Shown here: one piece after another, positions 9,849-17,752 of the stretch
Layout of the letters: every line of letters starts with the position of its first letter
How positions within the stretch are numbered: position 1 is the stretch's first letter
Source: Thiopontia sp964344435
GTDB taxonomy: Bacteria > Pseudomonadota > Gammaproteobacteria > GCF-002020875
Length of the DNA: 29,660 bases
Direction: 5' to 3'
Assembly: GCA_964344435.1 (NCBI GenBank)
Contig: CAYFNH010000021.1
Location: 1-29,660 of the forward strand
Position numbers and translations under genes: made by a program
The notes under the pieces: generated by a model
Databases searched by the model: none
What the model was told of the DNA's origin: nothing
The model's input: the letters and a program-made list of their open reading frames with translations, nothing else

Positions 9849-9994
9849 ACTATTTAAACGAATTCTGATTGATGACTGGGGTGCATTGTACCTTACTGTA
9901 GGTATAAGGTAGCCGGAAAAACAAAGATATTAGGCAACTATTCAGCCTCCCCCCCCCTGAAATCCGCCATCTCTGTGTGTCGCGACGTTGCAAC

Positions 9995-10027
9995 AAAAAT
10001 GGGTGACACACTAGCGTGTGCCACCCA
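9995..10027 (-). terminator. Rho-independent terminator after soxZ
   Basis: On the minus strand a hairpin with arms TGGGTG-A-CACAC (10000-10011) and GTGTG-C-CACCCA (10016-10027), one mismatch and a 4-base loop, leads into TTTTTG. It lies about 25 bases past the soxZ stop and separates soxYZ from the chemoreceptor gene. Confidence 0.85.
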
Positions 10028-10052
10028 TCATGGACAATAGCCCGAAAACGAC

Positions 10053-10364
10053 TTACTTGACAGTCGCTTCTCCGCTATCAGTGGCACCCTTGTTGTCGGT
10101 CCAGGAGACTGAAATTTTGTCCCCCTTCTCACCTGCGACCTGAACCCGCATATAGGGGTTTTTGGAAACTGTGGAGTTGAAATCTGCATTGATTACAGGA
10201 GTGCCATTCTTCGCTACCACAACGGTCTGGATGAAGTGGGCAGGAATCTTCTCCCCGGTCTTCTTGTCCTTTCTCAGCCCGGTCTCCATTGGGTGACTCA
10301 TCAGACACTTGACATCAATCTTCCCTTTCTTCGCCTTGGCTCTTAGCTTTACACCTTTTGCCAT
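10053..10364 (-). CDS. soxZ: Thiosulfate oxidation carrier protein SoxZ
   Basis: SoxZ is the partner of SoxY in the periplasmic thiosulfate-oxidising complex; the SoxYZ heterodimer carries the sulfur substrate. The 103-aa protein has the SoxZ hallmarks: VKLRAKAKKGKIDVKCLMSH near the start, PMETGLRKD and PAHFIQTV, then an Ig-like beta sandwich ending in DNKGATDSGEATVK. It has no signal peptide of its own, as in the family, because it is exported bound to SoxY by Tat. It follows soxY by 56 bases and precedes a terminator. No soxX, soxA or soxB is present, as in purple sulfur bacteria where soxYZ can lie apart from soxXAB. Confidence 0.96.
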   Translation of the reverse strand: MAKGVKLRAKAKKGKIDVKCLMSHPMETGLRKDKKTGEKIPAHFIQTVVVAKNGTPVINADFNSTVSKNPYMRVQVAGEKGDKISVSWTDNKGATDSGEATVK

Positions 10365-10420
10365 CTCTCTATTCCTCTTCTGTATATTGTATTGATCACT
10401 CTGCTTTCAGCTGACTCTGA

Positions 10421-10867
10421 CTAACCGCCACAACCACCGATGGTCACCTTGACCTGAGCTTTGGCATGTAGTGTGCCAGAGGCGGTCTTGACAACCCCGT
10501 ACACATCACTGGTCTTACCCATTTTCAGGCGGGTAGAAACAAATGGAATCCCCCCCTCTCCAAGATGGTAGGTCGCTGCCAATGGACGCTGGTTCTTCTC
10601 CGCAAAGATACTGATGCTCTCTACAATTCCCTCAACCCCAGTAGCATCGACAGTAATTGGTACCACGGCACCATTCTCGGCAATCTCGGGCGCCTTGATT
10701 GAGACGCTGTTACTGGGTTCGCCCGTTGCACCTAGACTTTTCGCCTCCATCTCGGCCTGTGGCCAGGCTGCGAGTACAGCACGAGGCGCCAGCAACCCGG
10801 CACCGAGTGCGGCGGTGATTGCACTACCGGCCATGGTTCCCTTCAAAAACAGTCTTCTTTTCACCAT
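10421..10867 (-). CDS. soxY: Thiosulfate oxidation carrier protein SoxY
   Basis: SoxY carries sulfur intermediates covalently on a Cys at the end of a swinging arm during thiosulfate oxidation. The 148-aa protein has a twin-arginine signal (KRRLFLKG followed by a hydrophobic stretch and cleavage near VLA|AWP) and ends in the diagnostic VTIGGCGG, with the substrate-binding Cys in GGCGG. The start at 10867 has a strong AAGGAGA just upstream. It forms a bicistron with soxZ. Without other Sox genes here, it presumably works with SoxXA and SoxB encoded elsewhere; in bacteria lacking SoxCD this route deposits sulfur as globules. Confidence 0.97.
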   Translation of the reverse strand: MVKRRLFLKGTMAGSAITAALGAGLLAPRAVLAAWPQAEMEAKSLGATGEPSNSVSIKAPEIAENGAVVPITVDATGVEGIVESISIFAEKNQRPLAATYHLGEGGIPFVSTRLKMGKTSDVYGVVKTASGTLHAKAQVKVTIGGCGG

Positions 10868-11041
10868 TTCTCTCCTTTTTTGTTATTACAACAGATATGT
10901 ACTTATATTCATTACGTCTTACATCTCCTCCAGGCTACTCGCCCTCACTACTATTGGAGCCTCACCTCAACATAAGAGCCCCCACTGTAATGAAAAATTC
11001 CCCGATTGTCGACTCCAGTAACACTGGATCACGGAAAAAGG

Positions 11042-12817
11042 TTAAAACAGCAATGCCTCATCCGCCATCCCGATCACTTCTCTCAACATCTTTTCAAACT
11101 CATCGACAGGAAGTGGACGTGAGAAGAGATACCCCTGCAGCTCTTCACAGGAGTGCTTGCGCAAGAACTGAGCCTGCTCCTCGGTCTCAACCCCCTCTGC
11201 AACCACATCCAGCCCCATGCTATGCGCCAGAGCAATGACCGCCTTGACCAGGGTCATATCCTCGGCCGAGTTGGGAATATCTCGAATAAACTGCTGATCA
11301 ATCTTGATAATATCTACCGGCAGCTTCTGCAGATAGTTGAGGGTGGAGTAGCCGGTACCAAAGTCATCGACCGCAATCGAGATCCCGGAAGCACGAATGG
11401 CGTGCAAGGTGGCGGCCACCCCGGCCAGATTGTCGATGGTCGAGGTTTCGGTAATCTCCAGCTTGAACCAGGGAGGGGCAATACCACTCTCGCGGATAAT
11501 CTCGATCACCTTGTCGGCAAGCCCCTCCTCCTGCAGCTGTACCGCAGAAAAATTGACCGCAATACGGATGCCGGGCAACCCCTTCTTGATCCATGCCAGG
11601 TGCTGCCGAATCGACTCCCGCATAATCCACTCACCCACCTCGCGAATCAACCCCTCACGCTCCAGCAGAGGGATAAAGCGATCCGGTGAGATCATCCCCA
11701 ACTTGGGGTGGTGCCAGCGCAACAACACCTCACAGCCCACTATATTGCGGTTGATCGCATCCACCTGAGGTTGATAGTAAAGCTCGAATTCGCCCCGTTG
11801 AAGTGCACCATGTATCCCCGAAAAAACCTCATGACTTACTACAGCTTCTTTCTGCATATCACTAATAAACAGACTAAAACTGTTGTACTCGGTCTTCCGG
11901 GCAAAATCGAGTGCAGTACCCGCATGACGCATCAGGGACTCGGCATTGACACCATGATCAGGAAACATCGCAACCCCGACATCCACTCCCAGGATCACCT
12001 CATCCTCTCCAACCATATAGGGGCTAGAGACCTTGGCAATAATCGCAGCCGCAACCTGCTCTACCGACTCCACCTCATGCGCCTCCTCCAACATCACCAC
12101 AAAGTGATCGCCGCCGGTGCGGGCCACCATATGAGGCTCCGTACAACATGCCTTGAGCCGCTCACAAACCTGCAATAGCACCTTGTCTCCGGAACTATGA
12201 CCATAGACATCATTGATACGTTTGAAGTTGGAGAGATCCAGCATCAACAGTGCCATTTTTTGATCTGACGGACGTTCATTCATCATCTGCGCCAGATAGA
12301 TCAGGAAGAAGTGGCGGTTGGGTAGTCCGGTCAACTGATCATAGTTGGAGATATCCTGCAGCTCCTGCTGAGTTCGCTTCTGATCATTGAGTTCCCACTC
12401 AAGCTGCTCAATATTCTGTTGCAGTGAGTTATTGAGGGTCTGGATACGCAGCTGGGCGTTGATCTTGGCTCGCAACAGGGCTGGATTGTAAGGTTTGGGG
12501 ATAAAGTCGTCACCACCAGCATCCAGCGCACTGGCAATGGAATCCTGTGAATCCTCTGCCGAGACAAAGATAATGGGCAGATGCATCTCCCCTGCCTCCT
12601 GCTTGATCTGGCGTGCGGCATCAAAGCCATCCATCAACGGCATGTTGATATCCATCAAGGCGAGATCGGGGCGCTGCACTCTGCACTGCTCGACTGCCTC
12701 AATGCCGTTGGATGCCTCCAGCACCTCATAACCGGCCCCCTGCAGCAACAACTTCAGCTGCAGCCGGTTAAGCTGTTCATCCTCAACAATCAGAATACGG
12801 GATGCTCTCTGTCCCAC
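11042..12817 (-). CDS. Response regulator with GGDEF (degenerate) and EAL domains
   Basis: A 591-aa c-di-GMP signalling protein in the order REC, GGDEF, EAL. The receiver has phosphoacceptor Asp56 (LALMDINMPLMDG) and Lys108 (FIPKPYNP). The GGDEF site reads GGDHF (235-239), so diguanylate cyclase activity is unlikely. The EAL domain is well kept: EVLLRW in place of EALLRW, NFSAVQL, EITETS, DDFGTGYSTLNYL, AEGVETEEQ and QGYLFSRPL, which fits an active c-di-GMP phosphodiesterase controlled by phosphorylation and perhaps by GTP bound at the dead GGDEF. GTG at 12817 is chosen because GAGG lies 5 bases upstream; the frame remains open to a GTG at 12856 without such a site. The cognate kinase is not adjacent. 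Confidence 0.93.
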   Translation of the reverse strand: MGQRASRILIVEDEQLNRLQLKLLLQGAGYEVLEASNGIEAVEQCRVQRPDLALMDINMPLMDGFDAARQIKQEAGEMHLPIIFVSAEDSQDSIASALDAGGDDFIPKPYNPALLRAKINAQLRIQTLNNSLQQNIEQLEWELNDQKRTQQELQDISNYDQLTGLPNRHFFLIYLAQMMNERPSDQKMALLMLDLSNFKRINDVYGHSSGDKVLLQVCERLKACCTEPHMVARTGGDHFVVMLEEAHEVESVEQVAAAIIAKVSSPYMVGEDEVILGVDVGVAMFPDHGVNAESLMRHAGTALDFARKTEYNSFSLFISDMQKEAVVSHEVFSGIHGALQRGEFELYYQPQVDAINRNIVGCEVLLRWHHPKLGMISPDRFIPLLEREGLIREVGEWIMRESIRQHLAWIKKGLPGIRIAVNFSAVQLQEEGLADKVIEIIRESGIAPPWFKLEITETSTIDNLAGVAATLHAIRASGISIAVDDFGTGYSTLNYLQKLPVDIIKIDQQFIRDIPNSAEDMTLVKAVIALAHSMGLDVVAEGVETEEQAQFLRKHSCEELQGYLFSRPLPVDEFEKMLREVIGMADEALLF

Positions 12818-12981
12818 ATACGCCTCACAGTGACGACCACTTGCGCAGACACACACAAGTGACCAATGTTACTCAATGTTACAATCAACAAAGAGAGAGA
12901 CTGTATTGATTCCACACCGACCTGTCAATCGAAAACGGCCACTCTACTCAACGGCTTATCATAGAGCAGCCATAATCAACA

Positions 12982-13386
12982 CTACTGATTGCGAGCCGCC
13001 TCAAGCTCGGCACGACGTGCCTCGACCCGTTTGCGGTGCGCCTCATAGCCCGCAGTTGGATTATGATTTACCGGGGCTCCATAGTACCCATAATAGAGTG
13101 GATAGGAGTGACTACCCCAGCCGCTATCACCATAGTAATCACTGTGCCAATCCCCATCAAAGTCGGTATCCATATCGGAATGGGCGCTTCCACTGGCGTT
13201 GATGGTCATACTGAATGAACCATCCATATCGGTTCGTCCACGACCATACCCACGCCCTCTACCATCATGGTATCCACTACCATCAAAATCACTCCAGCCA
13301 TCCCAGCGATCTCCATCGCTACTGAACCAAGCCAGTGTTGAGGTGGCAGCCATTGTCAGTACGATGACAGCGATAATCCTTTTCAT
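12982..13386 (-). CDS. Secreted Gly/Tyr/Asp-rich protein resembling sulfur globule proteins
   Basis: A 134-aa protein with a clear signal peptide (MKRIIAVIVL then TMAATSTLAWF, cleavage near residue 19). The mature part is low in complexity: WDGWSDFDGSGYHDGRGRGY, then SFSMTINASGSAHSDMDTDF, then a Tyr/Gly stretch SYPLYYGYYGAP and a charged helical tail (YEAHRKRVEARRAELEAARN). This matches, from memory, the general make-up of small secreted sulfur globule envelope proteins of sulfur oxidisers, and soxYZ lies 2 kb away. The assignment rests on composition and context, not on a diagnostic motif. AGGAGA lies 5 bases before the ATG, and the upstream 100 bases are strongly AT-rich, suggesting its own promoter. 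Confidence 0.6.
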   Translation of the reverse strand: MKRIIAVIVLTMAATSTLAWFSSDGDRWDGWSDFDGSGYHDGRGRGYGRGRTDMDGSFSMTINASGSAHSDMDTDFDGDWHSDYYGDSGWGSHSYPLYYGYYGAPVNHNPTAGYEAHRKRVEARRAELEAARNQ

Positions 13387-13501
13387 TGTCTTCTCCTGAA
13401 TATCTCAATCAACTTACCCTATAGTAAGAATATAATTGATATCTAATAAGTAAAATTCAATTTACTAAACTCTAAAGAGCAGACATAAACTGGAGTAATA
13501 G

Positions 13502-13538
13502 AAAAAACCTCCCCAACTGCTATCTGCAGCGGAGGAGG
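13502..13538 (-). terminator. Rho-independent terminator after the 49-aa membrane protein
   Basis: On the minus strand GGAGG and CCTCC close a stem with an inner CTGC-TATCT-GCAG hairpin, followed directly by six T (13507-13502). It starts about 29 bases after the stop of the 49-aa gene and isolates it from the sulfur-globule-like gene. Confidence 0.75.
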
Positions 13539-13566
13539 CAAAAGGGAGGTACTGTGCGTCTGCAGT

Positions 13567-13716
13567 TTATGCAGTATGGCCGGGATAGCGATTTGAAGTG
13601 CTGTCCTGCCAGACATCCTTCAGCGCCAGATAGATATTACGCCCCAGCCAGAGAATCGAAACCGCTCCCAGTACGGCTATCACCAGTGCATCCAGATCGT
13701 GCTGTAGTGTAAACAT
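13567..13716 (-). CDS. Small single-span membrane protein (49 aa)
   Basis: The product MFTLQHDLDALVIAVLGAVS continues with ILWLGRNIYLALKDVW and a short polar end. It has one membrane segment (about residues 9-25) and an amphipathic stretch after it. The ATG at 13716 has GGAG 7 bases upstream; the frame extends to 13761 but the extra residues lack such support. A terminator follows, which also argues for a real transcript. Function unknown. A Fur-box-like sequence lies about 95 bases upstream. Confidence 0.55.
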   Translation of the reverse strand: MFTLQHDLDALVIAVLGAVSILWLGRNIYLALKDVWQDSTSNRYPGHTA

Positions 13717-13808
13717 ATTGGCTCTCCATCTAACAGGGTTTATACCTTCTACGGTTCCCATGATAGAGAGAGAGGCGGGAACAGACCATACGCAGAACTA
13801 CGTATTTT

Positions 13809-13823
13809 TGTGAATCATTCTCA
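13809..13823 (-). promoter_or_regulatory. Possible Fur-box-like site
   Basis: On the minus strand TGAGAATGATTCACA resembles the 7-1-7 Fur pattern TGATAAT-G-ATTATCA. It sits between the tcdA stop and the 49-aa gene, upstream of the latter. The same bases form part of an imperfect hairpin (GAATC-TTCTC / GAGAA-GATTC, 13812-13837) that could instead be a 3' structure of tcdA. Confidence 0.25.
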
Positions 13824-13857
13824 ATTGGAGAAGATTCCTGAAACTGCCTCGAGCCCA

Positions 13858-14637
13858 CTACTTCAATGCCAACTCAATTGCCTTGCTGGCTGCCGCTTGG
13901 GCAACGGCCGCCGTCACCATTACACTGGAACCATACCCCATCGCACAATCCAGAGAGAGCCCGGGCACACCGGGCTTGCAGTGTGAAACCCCACCCGATG
14001 GCAGTGGATAACGGGGCTGCTCACTGGAGTAGACACAAGGAACCCCGAAACTGCGTTTGGGGTTACGGGAAAAGTTGTATTGGCGGCGCAACTGGGAACG
14101 CACCTTGGCCGCCAGTGGGTCATTCCAGGTCTTTGAGAGATCAGCAATCTCCACTCGAGTGGGGTCGAGCAAGCCTCCAGCTCCACCGGTGGTTACGATA
14201 CGGATCTTGTTGCGTCGACAATGGTAGATCATCTCCGCCTTGATGCGGATACCGTCAATGGCATCCACCACGCAACCGTACCCTTGCTCCAGCAACTGAC
14301 GCAGATTTTCATCGTCCAGATTCTCTGCATAGGCATGACAACGGCATGCTGGATTGATCTGGGCAATGCGTTCACGCATCACCTCCACCTTGTGACGCCC
14401 CACCGTCTCCTCCAGTGCTACCACCTGCCGGTTACAGTTGCTGCGGGCAACGCGATCTCCATCAATCAGGGTAATCTCTCCCACTGCCGAACGGGCAAGA
14501 CTCTCAGCCACCCAGGAGCCAACCCCCCCCACCCCGACCACACAGAGATGGGTATGCGCCAGACGTTCCAACCCCGCCTCTCCATAGACCCGAGAGAGCG
14601 CACTAAAACGTTCAGCAAAGCCTTCCTCGAATTCCAC
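13858..14637 (-). CDS. tcdA: tRNA threonylcarbamoyladenosine dehydratase
   Basis: TcdA uses ATP to cyclise t6A37 of ANN-decoding tRNAs to ct6A. The 259-aa protein is an E1/ThiF-like enzyme with the nucleotide-binding loop VVGVGGVGSWVAESLARS (about 33-50), the ITLIDGDRVARSNCNRQ segment with the conserved Arg, and the C-terminal NPKRSFGVPCVYSSEQPR and GYGSSVM segments typical of the YgdL/TcdA branch. GTG at 14637 is chosen because GGGAGAG lies just upstream and the product then begins like E. coli TcdA; the longer frame to 14703 lacks support. It is divergent from the three-gene unknown operon. Confidence 0.92.
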   Translation of the reverse strand: MEFEEGFAERFSALSRVYGEAGLERLAHTHLCVVGVGGVGSWVAESLARSAVGEITLIDGDRVARSNCNRQVVALEETVGRHKVEVMRERIAQINPACRCHAYAENLDDENLRQLLEQGYGCVVDAIDGIRIKAEMIYHCRRNKIRIVTTGGAGGLLDPTRVEIADLSKTWNDPLAAKVRSQLRRQYNFSRNPKRSFGVPCVYSSEQPRYPLPSGGVSHCKPGVPGLSLDCAMGYGSSVMVTAAVAQAAASKAIELALK

Positions 14638-14683
14638 CCACTCTCTCCCGTTGTTTGATCGGCGCAGAGGATAACAGAGCAGC

Positions 14684-14714
14684 TCGACTACAGCAGCCAC
14701 CAATCTGCTACAAT
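14684..14714 (+). promoter_or_regulatory. Candidate promoter of the 14.76-17.17 kb operon
   Basis: An extended -10 (TG-C-TACAAT, TACAAT at 14709-14714) lies 47 bases before the first start codon. The -35 is weak (TCGACT at 14684-14689, 19-base spacing). A small hairpin (AGGGGT/ACCCCT, 14717-14734) follows in the leader. Confidence 0.4.
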
Positions 14715-14760
14715 TCAGGGGTTCCTTTACCCCTACTTTACTGATCGTTCAGGATAAACA

Positions 14761-15000
14761 ATGAGAATCCAATTTCACCACAACAGCAAGGGCGAGCTCA
14801 GCAGTGGCGAGCTGGATCAACCAGAACCGGTTCAGGTCGAGGTGACCCAACTGGATATCTCCCTGCTCTCCATGGTCTGGTTGCTGGTGAAATTCATGGT
14901 TGCCTCGGTCATCGCAACCCTGCTGATTGCTGCACTCTTGATGATCGTCGGCGCCCTTTTCGATCTCAACTTTCACAGCTTCCACTCTCTGCGACTTTGA
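14761..15000 (+). CDS. Small membrane protein, first gene of an unknown three-gene operon
   Basis: A 79-aa protein with a polar N-terminal 35 residues (MRIQFHHNSKGELSSGELDQ and on) and one long or two short membrane segments in about 36-70 (SLLSMVWLLVKFMVASVI, then ATLLIAALLMIVGALF), ending in HSFHSLRL. No family is recognised. ATG at 14761 has AGGA 6 bases upstream. Its stop TGA overlaps the TTG proposed as the start of the next gene, so the two are probably co-translated. The topology suggests a cytoplasmic N-terminus with a membrane anchor. Confidence 0.7.
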   Translation: MRIQFHHNSKGELSSGELDQPEPVQVEVTQLDISLLSMVWLLVKFMVASVIATLLIAALLMIVGALFDLNFHSFHSLRL

Positions 15001-16757
15001 GAACACTGCTCCACCTGTGCCGTAGCCGCCCTCCGTTTGTTACCGCACTCTACCGCCTGCTACTGTTACTCCCCCTGCTCTCTGGGGAGATCTTCCTCTC
15101 GATGCTCTCCATCACCGGGTTGCTGCTACTCGGTCATACTCGCAAGGATGCTCGCAGCAGAGCGGCACAACAACCCGCACACAACCCGCTGCCTTACCAT
15201 CCACCGGATCACCTCAGGCTTGCGATTCGTGCAGAGCTGCAGCGGGCTGCACAGCTACTCCCCCCCGACGACAAGACTCCTCCGGGCAAGCTGATTGAAT
15301 CGTACCCCGTCGACTTACAGACAGAACCAGAGTGGAAGTCCCTGCCCGCGCCTCCAGAACAGGCCCCCATTCCGGCAGCACTGCCAATCTATCCCTGCTG
15401 CTCAGCCCTTGCTCTGAACACCCGCTCGCGCCCTCCTCTAGCCGTTTACCCCATTGTCGCTACGCTGGAATATGTACCTCCTGCCCCCTCTGTTTTCCCG
15501 GCCTATCCAGTGGCAGCGGCCCTGCACTATCCCGCCCCCCTATCCCCTCCCCCTCTTCGGGCATACCCACAAACCGACCTCAACCTGATCGCCCTCTCTG
15601 AAGAGTCTGCCTTCGAGAGCGACTTCACTGCAGAACAGGGTAGTGCCGACACCACCACTGAAACCGAGGATGAGCACAGCTGGCTTCCGCCTCGTGAGCG
15701 GGCCGATGCCCTGTTTGCCGTGTGCCAGCTCTACCAGCAATTGGCAGAGACTGAAATCCCCCTCAGCCTGCTGATTGGCGGCAACCAGGAGGATGAGCTG
15801 CTACAGCTCTCCAGCGAATCTCTGGATGGTGCACTTCACCTCAAGGAGCAGATTGATGAACTGATCGAAGTCTTCGGCTTTGACAGTGCAGCGGATCTGT
15901 TTGACCACCTCTTCTACGGCAGCATTGCCGCAGATCGGGAGGAGCGTTTGCATGCACTACTCTCCACCCTGACCCCACTAGTAATGGAGAGCCTGACCAT
16001 CCAGAATCCGGCACAGCGTGAGCAGCTCTACCAGCAGATTTTTGACCACCTGTTCGAGGCTGGCGAATTTCTCAACTCCGAGCGCCAGGCACTGTTCGAA
16101 AAGTGGCATGAGGAGTATGTCCCTCCAGCCCCACCGGAGGAAGAGGATTCACTCCCCTCTTCACCCGATGAGCAATTCACCCCCGCCTCGGCAAGCACAC
16201 GGGAGCGCATCGCCAACGCCCTGCAGAATCTGCAACAACAGCAGGAGCTGGAGCTCTCCACCCCGCAACAGCAGCAACGTGCAGCGGTTGAGATGGAACG
16301 GGAGCAGCTCGACCGCAAGAGAAAGACAAATCGTCTCGATACCCTGGCCCAGGGCCACGGACTCTCTCTGCAACAGCTACTGGAGAATGGTGATAACGAA
16401 CAAAGTCGTGAACAGCAGACACAACTGCTCAACCTGCTGCTCTCCGCCCGTAGCGACACAGCGGAGGAGTACATTCACTTCCGAGGTCACCTGCGGGGAA
16501 CTCCGGCTGACCTGTTGATCGAGTCTCTGTTACGGATTCAACTGCAGAACCGAACCTGCAGCCTCTACCAGAAGCTCTCCCATCTGGATGATTTCGAGGA
16601 AATTGAGACGCAGCTGTTTACCCAACTACAGCAAGAGTTTGGGCAAACCGTGATCCACAATCACCACAAATCCATCGAGCAACACCTGGAGTGGGCCAGC
16701 AGTAGTGGCCGTCCCCACTGCAACAACACCCTGATTCAGCCCCAGGCAGAACCATGA
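14997..16757 (+). CDS. Large membrane-anchored Pro/Gln-rich protein of unknown function
   Basis: A 586-aa protein, not recognised. N-terminal hydrophobic segment about 17-46, then a Pro-rich low-complexity stretch (about 60-200) with recurring Tyr-Pro pairs (IYPC, VYPI, AYPV, HYPA, AYPQ), an acidic patch (about 200-225), a helical region (about 228-370), a Pro/Glu linker, then a Gln/Glu-rich probable coiled coil (about 395-450: NLQQQQELELSTPQQQQR) and a C-terminal helical domain. The TTG at 14997 overlaps the previous stop (TTGA) but has no clear Shine-Dalgarno; the ATG at 15102 is an alternative that would cut into the hydrophobic segment. The stop overlaps the next gene as ATGA. The layout suggests a membrane-tethered scaffold or filament-interacting protein; that is inference. 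Confidence 0.75.
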   Translation: MRTLLHLCRSRPPFVTALYRLLLLLPLLSGEIFLSMLSITGLLLLGHTRKDARSRAAQQPAHNPLPYHPPDHLRLAIRAELQRAAQLLPPDDKTPPGKLIESYPVDLQTEPEWKSLPAPPEQAPIPAALPIYPCCSALALNTRSRPPLAVYPIVATLEYVPPAPSVFPAYPVAAALHYPAPLSPPPLRAYPQTDLNLIALSEESAFESDFTAEQGSADTTTETEDEHSWLPPRERADALFAVCQLYQQLAETEIPLSLLIGGNQEDELLQLSSESLDGALHLKEQIDELIEVFGFDSAADLFDHLFYGSIAADREERLHALLSTLTPLVMESLTIQNPAQREQLYQQIFDHLFEAGEFLNSERQALFEKWHEEYVPPAPPEEEDSLPSSPDEQFTPASASTRERIANALQNLQQQQELELSTPQQQQRAAVEMEREQLDRKRKTNRLDTLAQGHGLSLQQLLENGDNEQSREQQTQLLNLLLSARSDTAEEYIHFRGHLRGTPADLLIESLLRIQLQNRTCSLYQKLSHLDDFEEIETQLFTQLQQEFGQTVIHNHHKSIEQHLEWASSSGRPHCNNTLIQPQAEP

Positions 16758-17167
16758 AACGGTTGCTGGCGGCGCTACTGGTTCTGGTTACTCTGACCCT
16801 GCTGGGAACCAGCTACCTCAGTTACAGCCTGTTTCTGCAAGGGGCTCTACTCAAGGGGGCTCACAATACCTTGCAGGGGCGCTACAGCCGTACTCAAGCG
16901 GAACTGCAGAAGACGCGCAAAGCGTTGAAGCAGACTCGAAACCAGCTGCAGAAAAGCCGTCAGAAACTCTCGAAAATGGAGTCCAAAAAACCTCAAGGTG
17001 CGCGCAAGCTGGCCACTCGCGCCTCCAAAATTCCGCTACTGGGTACCCTCCCCTCGATCGGTCTGATCGCAGCCGATCTGTACGACTGCTACCAGAAACC
17101 CTCACAATGCAAGGAGGAGATTGAAACTCTCTACGAGGAGGGCAAGGCACTACTGGATGATGAGTAG
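16754..17167 (+). CDS. Membrane-anchored coiled-coil protein of unknown function
   Basis: A 137-aa protein with an N-terminal membrane segment (about 4-28), a basic coiled coil (about 45-80: TQAELQKTRKALKQTRNQLQ and on) and a compact C-terminal part with a hydrophobic PLLGTLPSIGLIAADLYDCY followed by QKPSQCKEEIETLYEEGKALL. The two Cys (DCYQKPSQC) may pair. No family is recognised. It overlaps the stop of the 586-aa gene as ATGA, so it is translationally coupled and likely acts with it. No terminator is seen in the 27 bases before the convergent gene. Confidence 0.75.
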   Translation: MKRLLAALLVLVTLTLLGTSYLSYSLFLQGALLKGAHNTLQGRYSRTQAELQKTRKALKQTRNQLQKSRQKLSKMESKKPQGARKLATRASKIPLLGTLPSIGLIAADLYDCYQKPSQCKEEIETLYEEGKALLDDE

Positions 17168-17194
17168 CTGCACCCTGCACCTCCCACCACCTCG

Positions 17195-17638
17195 CTACTG
17201 CGCCGGCTGTGCCGCTGTAGTGGTGTCCGCCGGGGCCAGGTAACACTGACCCGAGAAGGTACTCTCCTTCTCCTTGTGTCCACGAATTCTCAGATAGGGA
17301 GATGGATCGTAGTGGATACTCCCCAACACACGCCCGGTAGATGCCTCGATAGAGCTGGTCTCGGTCTTGATAATATCCCCTCCGATAATCTTGCGATATC
17401 GGTAGTTGGAGTGGGTGGGGGTAACCTCCCACTCCTCGACGATACGGTCACTGTTATAGTAGGTGAGCGCGCGGATATTGCGAACGCTCTGATCCGGAAC
17501 CGAGACCTTCACCCCATCGGTATGGGTCACCTCATTGGTTTTACTGTCGATCTCATCCATGCTGCAGATCAGGTCGGTGGTTGCCGCCTGCGCCCCCAGT
17601 GCAAATGTTGCGATCAGCAATCCTGCGCTTTTTTTCAT
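17195..17638 (-). CDS. Secreted hypothetical protein
   Basis: A 147-aa protein with a signal peptide (MKKSAGLLIATFALGAQA, cleavage near residue 18). The mature part has two Cys (DLICSMDEID near the start and SGQCYLAP near the end) that could form one disulfide, and a predicted beta-rich middle (NSDRIVEEWEVTPTHSNYRY). It ends in a Thr/Ala tail. No family is recognised. The ATG has AGGAG 6 bases upstream. It lies downstream of the HIT gene in the same direction, 114 bases away, so it may be separate from the arsenosugar operon. Confidence 0.7.
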   Translation of the reverse strand: MKKSAGLLIATFALGAQAATTDLICSMDEIDSKTNEVTHTDGVKVSVPDQSVRNIRALTYYNSDRIVEEWEVTPTHSNYRYRKIIGGDIIKTETSSIEASTGRVLGSIHYDPSPYLRIRGHKEKESTFSGQCYLAPADTTTAAQPAQ

Positions 17639-17752
17639 CTTCGACTCCTGTTGGTATATAAAACGTCTTGTAAGCAGTGTCCGTTCTGACCTGCCATAAC
17701 TTTCGAGATCATTGATTGAGAGGATCTGGCCAGGGTTGCGAGCATAGCGGCA

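Noticed and set aside
9849..9994. Sigma-28 type flagellar promoter for the chemoreceptor gene
   Set aside because: No TAAA-N15-GCCGATAA-like pair was found; only an incomplete sigma-70-like TACAAT without a matching -35.
11001..11035. Small hairpin (TCCAGT/ACTGGA) after the GGDEF-EAL gene as a terminator
   Set aside because: Six-base stem with no T-run directly after it; too weak to call.
13812..13837. Hairpin after tcdA as a terminator
   Set aside because: The stem is good but the minus strand continues with ACAAAAATA, with no T-run. It may instead be part of a regulatory site.
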